Source: Blastococcus colisei (GTDB lineage Bacteria > Actinomycetota > Actinomycetes > Mycobacteriales > Geodermatophilaceae). Taken from it: 64,000 nt of DNA. Shown piece after piece: positions 7,949 through 18,562 of the stretch. How positions within the stretch are numbered: position 1 is the first letter of the stretch; the number at the start of each line of letters is the position of its first letter. Below the pieces are notes generated by a model. The model saw nothing but the letters and a program-made list of their open reading frames with translations, made no database searches and was not told where the DNA came from. The DNA is taken from assembly GCF_006717095.1 (NCBI RefSeq), contig NZ_VFQE01000001.1:3410001-3474000 (forward strand). The letters are read 5' to 3'. A program made the translations under genes and the position numbers.

Positions 7949-10669
7949 TCAGGCGCCTGCGCGGTCGCCCTCCAGGGCGGCGCGGCCGGCCTCGAGCCGG
8001 GCGACCGGCACGCGGAACGGGGAGCAGGAGACGTAGTCGAGCCCGACCTCGTGGAAGAAGTGCACCGAGTCCGGGTCGCCGCCGTGCTCACCGCAGATGC
8101 CGAGCTTCAGGTCGGGGCGCGCGGCTCGGCCGGCCTCGGCGCCGATCTGCACGAGCCGGCCGACGCCGTCGCGGTCCAGGGACTCGAACGGGGAGATGCC
8201 GAAGATCCCCTTGTCCAGGTACTGGTGGAAGAACGCGGCCTCGACGTCGTCCCGGGAGAAGCCCCACGTCATCTGGGTGAGGTCGTTGGTGCCGAAGGAG
8301 AAGAACTCGGCGTACTCGGCGATCTCCCCGGCCGTGAGCGCGGCCCGCGGCACCTCGATCATCGTGCCGATCAGCGGCGTGACGTCGATGCCGCACTCCT
8401 CGCAGACCTGTGCGAGAACCCGTTCGGACTCCTCGCGGATGGCCTCGAGTTCCTGCACGGCGCCGACGAGCGGGATCATGATCTCCGGCCGCGGGTCGCC
8501 GCCGGCCCGCTTGCGCTCACAGGCCGCCTCGGCGATCGCCCGGACCTGCATGGCGAACAGCCCCGGGACGACGAGGCCGAGCCGCACCCCGCGCAGGCCC
8601 AGCATCGGGTTGGACTCGTGCATCCCCCGCACGGCGGCCAGCAGGCGCAGGCTGCCCTCGTCGGGCTCGCCCCGCTCTTCGGCCAGCGCGACGCGGACCG
8701 ACAGCTCGGTGAGGTCGGGCAGGAACTCGTGCAGCGGCGGGTCGAGCAGCCGGACGGTCACTGGCAGCCCGTCCATCGCCTCGAAGATCTCCAGGAAGTC
8801 CTGCTTCTGCAGCGGCTCCAGTGCGTCGAGCGCGGCCTGCCGCTCGTCGTCGCCGTCGGCCAGGATCAGCTTTTCCACCAGCTGCCGGCGATCGCCGAGG
8901 AACATGTGCTCGGTCCGGCACAGCCCGATGCCGCGAGCACCGAAGCGCCGGGCACGGGCGGAGTCCTCGGGGGTGTCGGCGTTGGTGCGGACGTCGAGCC
9001 GCCGCACCTCGTCGGCGTGGGTGAGGAGCCGGTGGACGCTGCGCACCAGGTCGTCGGCGTCGTCGGACTCCGGGTCGATCTCGCCCTCGAAGTAGCGGAC
9101 CACCGACGACGGCTCCACCGGCACCTCGCCCAGCCAGACCCGGCCGGTCGACCCGTCGATGGAGATCACGTCACCCTCGTTGACCTCGGTGCCGTCGGGG
9201 GCGGTGAACTTCCGGGCCTTCGTGTCGACCTGCAGCTCCTCGGCACCGCAGACGCAGGTCTTGCCCATCCCCCGGGCGACGACGGCCGCGTGCGAGGTCT
9301 TGCCGCCCCGGCTGGTCAGCACGCCCTGGGCGGCGATCATCCCGGAGAGGTCGTCGGGGTTGGTCTCCCGGCGCACCAGGACGACCTTCTCTCCGCGGTC
9401 GGCCCACTTCGCGGCCTCCTCCGACGAGAAGACCGCCTTGCCGACGGCGGCGCCCGGTGAGGCGTTCATGCCCTGGGTGAGCTGCGTGGCGTCCCCACCC
9501 GAGACGAAGCGCGGGAACATCAGCTGGGCCAGCTGGTCGCCGGTGACGCGGCGGACCGCCTCGTCCATGTCGATGAGGCCCTCGTCGACCAGCTGGGTGG
9601 CGATGACGAAGGCAGCCGCGGCGGTGCGCTTGCCGACGCGGGTCTGCAGCATCCAGAGCTTGTTGCGCTCGATCGTGAACTCGATGTCGCACAGGTCGCG
9701 GTAGTGCGACTCCAGGCGCGACATCGTCGTCATCAGCTCGTCGTAGGCGTCGGAGTCGATGTCCTGCAGGTCCGTCAGGGGAACCGTGTTCCGGATGCCG
9801 GCGACGACGTCCTCGCCCTGGGCGTTCTGCAGGTAGTCGCCGTAGACGCCCTGCGCGCCGCTGCCCGGGTCACGGGTGAAGGCCACCCCGGTGCCCGAGT
9901 CGGCCCCCAGGTTCCCGAACACCATCGAGCAGACGTTGACGGCGGTGCCGGCGTCACTGGGGATGCGCTCGCGGCGGCGGTAGATGATCGCCCGGTCGGC
10001 GTTCCACGAGTCGAAGACGGCGTTGATCGCCATGTCCATCTGCTCGCGCGGGTCCTGCGGGAAATCGGTGCCGGTGTGCTCCCGGACGATGGTCTTGAAC
10101 CGGTCGACGACGTCCTTCAGGTGCTCGGCGTCGAGGTCGAGGTCCAGATCGGTGCCCTGCTCGGCCTTGGCCTCGTCGAGGGCGTCGTCGAACAGTTCGC
10201 CGTCGATGCCGAGGACGGTCTTGCCGAACATCTGGATGAGCCGGCGGTAGGAGTCCCAGGCGAAGCGCTCGCTGCCCGACTGCTGCGCCAGGCCGTGCAC
10301 CGACTCGTCGTTGAGGCCGACGTTGAGGACGGTCTCCATCATCCCGGGCATGGAGGCCGCGGCGCCGGAGCGCACCGACACCAGGAGCGGGTCGGCGGGG
10401 TCGCCGAGCGTCTTGCCCATGGCCTTCTGCAGGGCATCCAGGTACTCGGTGACCTGCTCGTCGAGGTCGGGCGGGGTGCCGCCGTTCTCCAGGTAGTAGC
10501 GGCAGGCGTCCGTGGTGATCGTGAAGCCGGGCGGTACGGGCAGGCCCAGGTTCGTCATCTCGGCCAGGTTGGCGCCCTTGCCGCCCAGCAGGTACTTCTG
10601 GTCCTTGTTGCCCTCGCTGAAGTCGTAGACCCACTTCGTCCGCGTCGACTGATCCGTACCGCTGGTCAC
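7949..10669 (-). CDS. ppdK: Pyruvate, phosphate dikinase
   Basis: A 906-residue enzyme interconverting pyruvate, ATP and phosphate with PEP, AMP and pyrophosphate. GTG 10669 lies eight bases behind GGAGG; the open frame further upstream is not coding. The N-terminal ATP-grasp domain begins KWVYDFSEGNKDQKYLLGGKG. The swivelling phosphohistidine is His460, in GGKTSHAAVVARGMGK. The C-terminal PEP/pyruvate TIM barrel ends with GICGEHGGDP and the final Cys-containing segment DYVSCSPFRV. Length is normal for the family. No regulatory PDRP gene is visible beside it. Confidence 0.97.
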   Translation of the reverse strand: MTSGTDQSTRTKWVYDFSEGNKDQKYLLGGKGANLAEMTNLGLPVPPGFTITTDACRYYLENGGTPPDLDEQVTEYLDALQKAMGKTLGDPADPLLVSVRSGAAASMPGMMETVLNVGLNDESVHGLAQQSGSERFAWDSYRRLIQMFGKTVLGIDGELFDDALDEAKAEQGTDLDLDLDAEHLKDVVDRFKTIVREHTGTDFPQDPREQMDMAINAVFDSWNADRAIIYRRRERIPSDAGTAVNVCSMVFGNLGADSGTGVAFTRDPGSGAQGVYGDYLQNAQGEDVVAGIRNTVPLTDLQDIDSDAYDELMTTMSRLESHYRDLCDIEFTIERNKLWMLQTRVGKRTAAAAFVIATQLVDEGLIDMDEAVRRVTGDQLAQLMFPRFVSGGDATQLTQGMNASPGAAVGKAVFSSEEAAKWADRGEKVVLVRRETNPDDLSGMIAAQGVLTSRGGKTSHAAVVARGMGKTCVCGAEELQVDTKARKFTAPDGTEVNEGDVISIDGSTGRVWLGEVPVEPSSVVRYFEGEIDPESDDADDLVRSVHRLLTHADEVRRLDVRTNADTPEDSARARRFGARGIGLCRTEHMFLGDRRQLVEKLILADGDDERQAALDALEPLQKQDFLEIFEAMDGLPVTVRLLDPPLHEFLPDLTELSVRVALAEERGEPDEGSLRLLAAVRGMHESNPMLGLRGVRLGLVVPGLFAMQVRAIAEAACERKRAGGDPRPEIMIPLVGAVQELEAIREESERVLAQVCEECGIDVTPLIGTMIEVPRAALTAGEIAEYAEFFSFGTNDLTQMTWGFSRDDVEAAFFHQYLDKGIFGISPFESLDRDGVGRLVQIGAEAGRAARPDLKLGICGEHGGDPDSVHFFHEVGLDYVSCSPFRVPVARLEAGRAALEGDRAGA

Positions 10670-10839
10670 CGTTGACACCTCCGCGCTCGAGAGCCGACCT
10701 CTCGCATGACCGAGATGGTGCCGCACCGGAAGCCCCCGGTCTGCCCCGTCCCGGCCGGTGACGGCCGACCACCGGGGCCAGGCCTTACCGGCGAGTAGAT
10801 CGATCTTGGCCCAGGCGCAGCGACGGCGCGAACCGGGGC

Positions 10840-11274
10840 TCACCCGGCCGGGGTGACCCCGCAGATCTTCAGCCCGTCCTCGCCGATGACCGTCAGCTCG
10901 CTCGTTTCGCCGTCCGCCCACTCCACCGGCACGAGCCGCGCGTCGCCGTCCTCTGCGGGGGTGCCGAGCCGGCCGGCGCCCTCACCGAGGTAGGCGCCGG
11001 CGAGCTCCTCGGGGTCCAACCGGACGCGCTCGGCCTGGCACAGCAGGTCGTAGGCGGTCTCGGTGTCGTCCTGCGAGAGGGCGACGACGAAGACCCCGGC
11101 AACCTCCCGCGCCTGATCGGCGCCGGAGCCCCTCAGGACGAGCGTCAGCACCACCATGAGGACGGCGAAGGCCACGGTGCCGCCGAAGATCCAGAGCAGC
11201 GGGCCGTTGGCGCGCCGCGGCGTCCCGGTGTGCAGCGGAGCCGGACCGTCGTCGTACAGGAACGGGCCACTCAT
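10840..11274 (-). CDS. Single-pass membrane protein, unknown function
   Basis: A 144-residue protein with a short proline-rich cytoplasmic start, one membrane helix (about residues 26-48) and an extracellular domain of about 95 residues. That domain (GVFVVALSQDDTETAYDLLC) resembles DUF4878/lumazine-binding-like domains that fold as a small cone-shaped sheet. Several unlinked genes in this window share this plan (helix, acidic linker, small domain with a late Cys). Function unknown. Confidence 0.65.
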   Translation of the reverse strand: MSGPFLYDDGPAPLHTGTPRRANGPLLWIFGGTVAFAVLMVVLTLVLRGSGADQAREVAGVFVVALSQDDTETAYDLLCQAERVRLDPEELAGAYLGEGAGRLGTPAEDGDARLVPVEWADGETSELTVIGEDGLKICGVTPAG

Positions 11275-11356
11275 GGCTCGACTCCGGTCTCGATCCGCTC
11301 CTCGGTCGCTGGCGCTCCCTGCGATGCTCCCTCGACCGTCGTTTTCGCGAAGGCGG

Positions 11357-12499
11357 TCATCCGCCGCTGACCTCCAGCTCGGCTCCGGCCGGCGGCCGGG
11401 GGTCGTCGCGGTCGGCCAGCCAGCCCTCGGGCAGGGCGACCGCCCGCGGCGGGCTGGTGCGCCCGCGCGGGGCGCCGAGGACGGCGACCGGGTAGGGCTG
11501 GTCGGGGATCCTCGCGAGCAGCTCGGCGATCTCGTCGAGACCGCTCACCATGGCCAGCGCCCGGCGGACGTCGGAGCCCACCGAGAAGCCCTTGAGGTAC
11601 CAGGCGACGTGCTTGCGGAAGTCGGTGCAGCCGTGCACCTCGCCCTGCTCCTCCGACAGGAGGGTGGCGTGCCGGTGCATGATCGCGGCCACCTCGGCCA
11701 TGGTCGGCAGCGCGCGCCGGGGCGCGCCGGCGAAGGCGGCCGCGAGGTCGCCGAACAGCCAGGGCCGGCCCAGGCAACCGCGGCCGATGACCACGCCGGC
11801 GCAGCCGGTCTCGGCCACCATCCGCAACGCGTCGTCGGCCTCCCAGATGTCGCCGTTGCCCAGCACCGGGATGTCGACGGCCTCGACCAGCCGCGCGATG
11901 GGCGACCAGTCGGCGGTGCCGCTGTAGAGCTGGTCGGCGGTGCGCCCGTGCAGCGTGATGGCGGCGGCGCCCTCGTCCTGCGCCGTCCGGCCGGCGTCGA
12001 TGTAGGTGACGTGGTCGGCGTCGATGCCGATGCGGGTCTTGACGGTGACCGGCACGTCCTTCGCCGCCCGGACGGCGGACCGCACGATGTCGCGGAAGAG
12101 CACCCGCCGCCACGGCAGCGCCGATCCGCCGCCCTTGCGGGTCACCTTGGGCACGGGGCACCCGAAGTTGAGGTCGATGTGCGCGGGCCGGGTGCCGGCG
12201 ACGCCCTCGTCGACCAGCATCTCCACCGCGCGTCCGACCGTGGCCGGGTCGACGCCGTAGAGCTGGACCGAGAACGCGTCCTTCTCGTCGGCGGTGGCCC
12301 GCACCATCTGGAGGGTCTTCGCGCTGCGCTCGACCAGCGCCCGCGTCGTGATCATCTCGCAGACGTAGAGACCGGCCCCGAACTCCCGGCACAGCGTGCG
12401 GAAGGCCGGGTTGGTGATCCCGGCCATCGGCGCGAGCACCACCGCGGGGTCGACCGCCAGCGCACCCAGCTTCAAGGCAGGCAACGGCGAGGCGGTCAC
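11357..12499 (-). CDS. dusB: tRNA dihydrouridine synthase DusB
   Basis: A 380-residue FMN enzyme reducing uridines in tRNA D-loops. I place the start at GTG 12499 (VTASPLPALKLG), because the 20 residues further upstream are encoded by the intergenic repeat. Family landmarks: LAPMAGITNPAFRTLC at the N-terminus, FSVQLYGVDP, DLNFGCPVPKVTRKGGGSAL with the catalytic Cys, TVKTRIG, HGRTADQLYSG, and VLGNGDI / GVVIGRGCLGRPW for FMN phosphate binding. A C-terminal helical tRNA-binding domain follows. The gene runs co-directionally with ppdK. Confidence 0.93.
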   Translation of the reverse strand: MTASPLPALKLGALAVDPAVVLAPMAGITNPAFRTLCREFGAGLYVCEMITTRALVERSAKTLQMVRATADEKDAFSVQLYGVDPATVGRAVEMLVDEGVAGTRPAHIDLNFGCPVPKVTRKGGGSALPWRRVLFRDIVRSAVRAAKDVPVTVKTRIGIDADHVTYIDAGRTAQDEGAAAITLHGRTADQLYSGTADWSPIARLVEAVDIPVLGNGDIWEADDALRMVAETGCAGVVIGRGCLGRPWLFGDLAAAFAGAPRRALPTMAEVAAIMHRHATLLSEEQGEVHGCTDFRKHVAWYLKGFSVGSDVRRALAMVSGLDEIAELLARIPDQPYPVAVLGAPRGRTSPPRAVALPEGWLADRDDPRPPAGAELEVSGG

Positions 12500-12507
12500 C
12501 CCACCAG

Positions 12508-12590
12508 GGTAGGTGGAGCCGCTCGGGCGGACGTTCAGCCGGGCTGCATCGCGGCTCAACCCCGACCGGCGCGGCTCGAGCCGCGCCGTC
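12508..12590. repeat. Intergenic GAGCCGC-type palindromic repeat, left copy
   Basis: Between dusB and the AbiEi-like gene lies a cluster of GAGCCGC/GCGGCTC units, including GCGGCTCAAC at 12551-12560 and a perfect 20-base palindrome at 12568-12587 centred on CTCGAG. It shares units with segments at 13740-13825 and 47346-47411 and seems to be one copy of a dispersed family. Confidence 0.5.
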
Positions 12591-12650
12591 CCCAGGTACT
12601 ACTTCGTCCACAGATTCGTTCGCCGGCGGCTCGCCGCGGCCGTCGTGGCC

Positions 12651-12656
12651 CACCGT
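12651..12656 (+). promoter_or_regulatory. Candidate -10 element for a leaderless transcript
   Basis: CACCGT fits the actinobacterial -10 pattern NANNNT and lies seven bases before the GTG at 12664, which has no ribosome binding site. This is the geometry of leaderless mRNAs. Confidence 0.35.
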
Positions 12657-12663
12657 CGGGCCG

Positions 12664-13746
12664 GTGCGCACCCATCCCGCCGTCCCGCTGGCCGTCGCCG
12701 AACCAGCCCGCCGCAGGCTCGGCATCTTCACCACGGCTGATCTGGCCGAGCGTGGCGTCAGCAAGGAGGAGGTCCGGACGGCAACGCGTGCCGGAACATG
12801 GGTGCGACTCCGGACCGGGGTGTTCGTCAGCGCGGCCGACCTGGCCGAGGTGGAGCGGAGCGGGCGCCGTCCTGGCCTGGAAGCGCTCGCCGTCACCACC
12901 AGCCTCGGTCGCCCGTCCGCGGTGCTGAGCGGCGTGACTGCGGCGTGGGTGTGGGGACTCCCCCGTCCGCGGACGAGCCAGTCGATCGTGCAGCTCACCG
13001 ACCCGCATCGGTGGCGCCGTGGTCGCGGCTGGCTCATGACCCGCGCCGAACTGCCCGACGCCGAAGTGACGCAGCGGGGCGCCTACCGGGTGACGACCGC
13101 TGACCGCACCCTGGTCGATGTGGCCCGCACCTGGCCCGAGATCCACGCCGTCGCCGCCATCGACGCCGCGCTGCTGCGCCGGCTGACCACCGAGGAGGAC
13201 CTGCGCCGGGTGCTCGACCGCCAGGCGAACGTGCCGGGCATCCCGCGGGCGGTTCGGGCGGCCGCTCTCGCCGACGGCCGGGCCGAGTCGTGGCTGGAGA
13301 CCTGCGGTCGGTTGACCTTCGCTGCGCTCGGACTGCCACCGTTCGTGCCGCAGGTCGAGTTGTGGGCGGAGGGCCGGCTGCTGAAGGTCGTCGACGGCTG
13401 GTACCCCGAGGCCGCGCTGGCGGTGGAGTTCGACGGGCGGGTCAAGTACCTGCGTCCGAGGTACGGGCGCACGCCGGAGGAGGAACTCTGGCAGGAGAAG
13501 CGCTCCGAGGACCTGCTCCGCTCGCTCGGCGTGCGCTTCGTCCGCCTCGCCGCCGAGGATATGCCCGCGGCTCGCCGCACCCGGCTCGAGACCCTCGTGC
13601 GCCGGCAGCTGGCCGTCGACGGACCTCGCGAGCGCGAGTTCAGCGAGGTGCCACGGGAGGCCGGACGGTGGCGCGGCACCGACGCCGGGGACGATGGGTG
13701 GCTGTCCCGGGCGGATGACGGTGTGGGCACCCGTCGCCCGGGTTGA
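12664..13746 (+). CDS. AbiEi-like winged-helix protein fused to a DUF559-type nuclease-like domain
   Basis: A 360-residue protein. The N-terminal quarter (RRLGIFTTADLAERGVSKEEVRTATRAGTWVRLRTGVFV) is the winged-helix and motif typical of AbiEi-type antitoxins of type IV toxin-antitoxin systems. The C-terminal third (about residues 210-310) looks like a DUF559/Vsr-like PD-(D/E)xK nuclease fold: VVDGWYPEAALAVEFDGR followed by a Lys and EKRSEDLLRSLGVRFVRL. No AbiEii toxin gene is next to it, so it is an orphan; such orphans are numerous in this bacterial family. The gene is flanked on both sides by related palindromic repeats. The last 40 residues are low-complexity. Confidence 0.75.
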   Translation: MRTHPAVPLAVAEPARRRLGIFTTADLAERGVSKEEVRTATRAGTWVRLRTGVFVSAADLAEVERSGRRPGLEALAVTTSLGRPSAVLSGVTAAWVWGLPRPRTSQSIVQLTDPHRWRRGRGWLMTRAELPDAEVTQRGAYRVTTADRTLVDVARTWPEIHAVAAIDAALLRRLTTEEDLRRVLDRQANVPGIPRAVRAAALADGRAESWLETCGRLTFAALGLPPFVPQVELWAEGRLLKVVDGWYPEAALAVEFDGRVKYLRPRYGRTPEEELWQEKRSEDLLRSLGVRFVRLAAEDMPAARRTRLETLVRRQLAVDGPREREFSEVPREAGRWRGTDAGDDGWLSRADDGVGTRRPG

Positions 13747-13825
13747 GCCGCACGGGCCGGCGTGGAGCCGGGTCGTCGCACGGTCGAACGCCCCCCGGGC
13801 CGGGTTGAGCCGCACGAGCGCGAAC
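13740..13825. repeat. Intergenic GTTGAGCCGC repeat, right copy
   Basis: Just after the AbiEi-like gene, GTTGAGCCGCACG appears twice (13742 and 13804) with GTGGAGCCGG between them. The same unit occurs on the other side of the gene at 12508-12590 in inverted form and in the element at 47346-47411. Confidence 0.5.
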
Positions 13826-13845
13826 GCAGGTGGCGGCGGCGAGGA

Positions 13846-15264
<1,419 letters not shown>

Positions 15265-15366
15265 CCGGCTGGCGGTCGGCGGTTGACTCGCCCACGGTAG
15301 TTGCCGGCCCGGCGCTCCCCTCGGTCGGTGACCGGATCCAGGTCGGACTCGATCCGGTGCGGCAGT

Positions 15367-15795
15367 TCAGCCCGCGAGCGAAGCAGTGACGCCGGACGCG
15401 GGACGGCTGCCGGCCCCGACGAGGTCGGTGTCGGCGTCGATGGTCGCTCCGCGCAGCATCATGACCAGCAGGACGGCGCCCAGGACGAGGAGCGCGAGGA
15501 CGACCGCGGCGATCCACGGCCAGGTGCGATGCCTGCGCCTGGGCTTCTGGCGAGGGCCGACCGTCACGTGGACGGCGGCGGGTGAGCCGAACTCCAGGGT
15601 GCGGTGCGGTGGCCTCCGAGCGTCGTGGGTCACGGTCGGCTCGTCCGGGTGGATGGGGGGCGTCGCGAGGTTCCCGGCCGCGACGTCGGCCCGGACCGCG
15701 CGTCCCGGTGTCGGAGGCCGGGCGACCTTCATGGTCGGGTCCGCCGATGTCGGTGGCGCCGCCGTTCCCTGTTCGCCGGGCGTCGGTTCGGACAT
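15367..15795 (-). CDS. Small membrane protein, unknown function
   Basis: A 142-residue protein with a long disordered Pro/Thr-rich cytoplasmic region (1-85), a basic stretch (RQKPRRRHR) and a single membrane helix (about residues 92-114), ending in a short outside tail. Only orientation and topology can be stated. No catalytic motif is seen. Confidence 0.5.
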   Translation of the reverse strand: MSEPTPGEQGTAAPPTSADPTMKVARPPTPGRAVRADVAAGNLATPPIHPDEPTVTHDARRPPHRTLEFGSPAAVHVTVGPRQKPRRRHRTWPWIAAVVLALLVLGAVLLVMMLRGATIDADTDLVGAGSRPASGVTASLAG

Positions 15796-15938
15796 CGGGT
15801 CCTCCCTGATCGTCGGCCGAGCCGCTTCCTCGACCTGTTCCCGGCCCGACCTTGCCCACGGGACGCCGGATCACGCCTCCTGGCGGACCCCTGAGATCGT
15901 CGATCGGCAGGCGGGCGTCCGCGTCGGTCGACAGTCAC

Positions 15939-16487
15939 TCACGGAATCTGCGACGGGTGGCCGAATCCGCACACGGACATTCCCCACTCCTCGGAGACGA
16001 CCGACACCATGACCTCGACGTCCGCACCGGATTCGACGGTCCCGGACATCGTGACGTAGTACCGCCCGTCCACGACCACCGCATCGACGACCTCAGCGGA
16101 GACCAACCGGCCCCCGAGGAAGCCCTCGAACTCGGCCTGTAGCCGACCGTCGAATGCGCTCCCGTACTCCTCGTGCGCGGCGTCGCACATCTGCACCCAC
16201 GCGGGCAGTCCGCCGCCCTCCGCCATGGCCGACACCCACTCGAGGGCCCGGAAAGCGCTGTCCTCCACGAACGGCTCGAAGACCGCGTCGTCGGGCGAGG
16301 CGGCGCTGCGCTCGACCGGACCGTCCGGAGCCCGATCGTTCAGCAGGAGAACGACCGTGACGGTGACGAGCGCGATGAGCGCTCCTGCCCACAGCCCGCG
16401 CCGCCGCTTCCCACGGCCGCGAGGTCGAGCCCCCGGGTCGATCACGGCGGAGTCCGCCGCACCGTCGTCGTTCACCAGCACCGTCAT
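15939..16487 (-). CDS. Membrane-anchored protein with small extracellular domain, unknown function
   Basis: The ATG at 16487 follows GGAGGGG, so the product has 182 residues rather than the longer open frame. A basic cytoplasmic start (RPRGRGKRRRG) is followed by one membrane helix (about 32-50) and an extracellular domain with two cysteines (WVQMCDAAH and SVCGFGH) that could pair. The layout matches the proteins at 10840 and 17005. Function unknown. Confidence 0.6.
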   Translation of the reverse strand: MTVLVNDDGAADSAVIDPGARPRGRGKRRRGLWAGALIALVTVTVVLLLNDRAPDGPVERSAASPDDAVFEPFVEDSAFRALEWVSAMAEGGGLPAWVQMCDAAHEEYGSAFDGRLQAEFEGFLGGRLVSAEVVDAVVVDGRYYVTMSGTVESGADVEVMVSVVSEEWGMSVCGFGHPSQIP

Positions 16488-16622
16488 CGAAACCCCTCCA
16501 CCACGGTGACGGGGCCCAGTGCTGCACCCCGGAGGTCGGCTCATCGACCGTCCGCCGGATCCTCCGTCCTCGATGACGCGCGCTGCTGCGGTTGTCCACA
16601 GGCGCTCCGCCCGCGCGGGACG

Positions 16623-16898
16623 TCAGTCGGTGAGGTAGACACCGGGTTCGTCGAGGGCGTGCGCCCAGACCGGCGCACCGGCGATCTTCACCTCGGCGGC
16701 CGAGAGCCCGCGGCGGTAGGAGCCGACACCGTCCCAGCGGGTGACCAGCGCCCACAGCGAGGGGTCGTCGGCGGACCTCCCCAGCTCGCCGTGCAGGAAG
16801 CCGGGCCGTGTAGCCAGCGCCGCCAGCAACGGCTCGACGGCGGCCGCCAGAGCCTCGCCGTCGTCGCCTGCGGCCCGTAGCCGCGTCACTGCGAACAC
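16623..16898 (-). CDS. Antibiotic biosynthesis monooxygenase (ABM)-like protein
   Basis: A 91-residue protein starting at GTG 16898 behind GGGGAGG. The compact alpha+beta pattern (VFAVTRLRAAGD, PLLAALATRPGFLHGELGRSADDPSLWALVTRWDGVGSYRRGL) fits the ferredoxin-like ABM/dimeric alpha-beta barrel fold, which covers small monooxygenases and heme-degrading enzymes. The substrate cannot be told. It stands alone between membrane-protein genes. Confidence 0.65.
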   Translation of the reverse strand: MFAVTRLRAAGDDGEALAAAVEPLLAALATRPGFLHGELGRSADDPSLWALVTRWDGVGSYRRGLSAAEVKIAGAPVWAHALDEPGVYLTD

Positions 16899-17004
16899 CG
16901 TGGTCCTCCCCGTCCGTCGCCGTCGGCCCCAGACGTTGCCATGCGCCGCGGATGGACGCGGCACAGGCGGGCGCGCCGCCGGAGTGCGCGCCCACCTGGC
17001 CGGC

Positions 17005-17685
17005 TCAGAAGAAGTCGCAGACCGTCAGGTCGTCGGTCACGTAGACCAGCAACGTGAACGTCTCGCCGTTCTCCATGGCCAGCGTGAAGGTGCCGACGTC
17101 GGCGCCCGTGAGCTCGTCGTACCGGATGCTGTCGAACGTGCCCTCGGTGAAGCCCACACCGCCGAGCACCTGCGTGTAGAAGTAGCGCCCCAGCTCGTAG
17201 GCCGGGTCACCGCCGGCCGCGGCGCTGATCGAGGCGTCCTGCACCTCGGTGCACGAGAGGTCGAAGGCGGTCTGCCACTGCCCGTCGGCCAGGGCGTCGA
17301 CCCAGGCCAGCGCCACCTCGTCGGAGCCGGGGAACGCATTCGCCGCGACGGCGGTGGGCTCGGCCATCTGCGCCCCACCGGGCAGGTCGCCCCTGGCGGG
17401 CTCCTCGCTCGCGTCGGCCGGCGACGACGCCGCAGGTGCGCTCGACGACGACTGGGCGGCGGCCGGGTTCTCGTTGCCCGAGTCCCGACCGGTGAAGAGC
17501 AGGACCAGGGCGATCCCGATGCCGGACAGCAGCACCGCTCCGCCGATGATGAGCCACGGGAGCAGGTTCGTCCTCGGGGGCTGCGGGGGCGGACCGTAGG
17601 GGCCGGGCTGGTTCTGCGGAGTGGGCGGACCGTAGGGGACGGGCTGGCCGTACGGAGCGCCGTACGGTCCGGGCGGTGGGGTCAT
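17005..17685 (-). CDS. Membrane-anchored protein with Pro/Gly/Tyr-rich cytoplasmic tail
   Basis: A 226-residue protein from ATG 17685; the open frame upstream overlaps uppS and is not used. Residues 1-38 are a PYGxP-type repetitive cytoplasmic tail, residues about 42-64 a membrane helix, 65-105 a Ser/Ala-rich linker, and the rest an extracellular DUF4878/Mce-associated-like domain with two Cys (DLSCTEVQ and the C-terminal TVCDFF). Function unknown. Confidence 0.65.
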   Translation of the reverse strand: MTPPPGPYGAPYGQPVPYGPPTPQNQPGPYGPPPQPPRTNLLPWLIIGGAVLLSGIGIALVLLFTGRDSGNENPAAAQSSSSAPAASSPADASEEPARGDLPGGAQMAEPTAVAANAFPGSDEVALAWVDALADGQWQTAFDLSCTEVQDASISAAAGGDPAYELGRYFYTQVLGGVGFTEGTFDSIRYDELTGADVGTFTLAMENGETFTLLVYVTDDLTVCDFF

Positions 17686-17797
17686 GGTCTCTGGTGAGCT
17701 CTCTCGAACGGCGCAGGGGGCGGTGCTCGCCCGGAGGATGAGCACCGTAGTCAGGAGCCGACCGGTTCGGGACCGGATACAGCGCCGCTGCTGCTGT

Positions 17798-18562
17798 TCA
17801 GGCGCTCCCGAAGCGCCGCTGCCGCGACGCGTACTCCTCGCAGGCCGCCCACAGGTGCCGCCGGTCGAAGTCGGGCCACAGCGTGTCCAGGAAGACCAGT
17901 TCGGCGTAGGCCGACTGCCACAGCAGGAAGTTGCTGGTCCGGTTCTCGCCGGAGCTGCGCACGAACAGGTCGACGTCGGGCATGTCCGGCTCGTCGAGGA
18001 ACCGGGCGACCGTGGACTCGTCGACCTTGTCCGGGTCCAGCCGGCCGGCCGCCACCTCACGGGCGATCGCCGCCGCGGCATCGGCGATCTCCGCCCGGCC
18101 GCCGTAGTTGACGCACATGGTCAACGTGAGGACGTCGTTGTCGCGGGTGAGCTCCTCGGCGACCTCGAGCTCCCTGATGACGCTGCGCCACAGCCGCGGG
18201 CGGCGACCGGCCCAGCGCACCCGGACGCCGAGGTCGTGCATCTCGTCGCGCCGCCGGCGGATGACGTCACGGTTGAAGCCCATGAGGAAGCGGACCTCGT
18301 CGGGGCTGCGCCGCCAGTTCTCGGTGGAGAAGGCGTAGGCGCTGATCGCGGTGACGCCGAGTTCGATGGCGCCCTCGACGCAGTCGAACAGCGACGACTC
18401 CCCCGCCTCGTGGCCCGCCGTCCGCGGCAGGCCGCGCTGCTTGGCCCACCGCCCGTTGCCGTCCATGACGATCGCGACGTGCTTGGGGATCTTGTCCTTG
18501 GGCAGGTCCGGCGGCAGGGCGCCCGACGGGTGCGGGTCGGGCGCCTTCACCTCGCGCGTCAC
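17798..18562 (-). CDS. uppS: Undecaprenyl (isoprenyl) diphosphate synthase, cis-prenyltransferase
   Basis: A 254-residue cis-prenyltransferase making the polyprenyl diphosphate carrier for cell-wall synthesis. GTG 18562 overlaps the recO stop as GTGA. The catalytic motif [13 protein letters not shown], with Asp34, is clear, as are the [14 protein letters not shown] segment and the C-terminal [21 protein letters not shown] and DTLWPDF motifs. Its position behind era and recO matches the conserved actinobacterial order. Confidence 0.96.
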   Translation of the reverse strand: MTREVKAPDPHPSGALPPDLPKDKIPKHVAIVMDGNGRWAKQRGLPRTAGHEAGESSLFDCVEGAIELGVTAISAYAFSTENWRRSPDEVRFLMGFNRDVIRRRRDEMHDLGVRVRWAGRRPRLWRSVIRELEVAEELTRDNDVLTLTMCVNYGGRAEIADAAAAIAREVAAGRLDPDKVDESTVARFLDEPDMPDVDLFVRSSGENRTSNFLLWQSAYAELVFLDTLWPDFDRRHLWAACEEYASRQRRFGSA

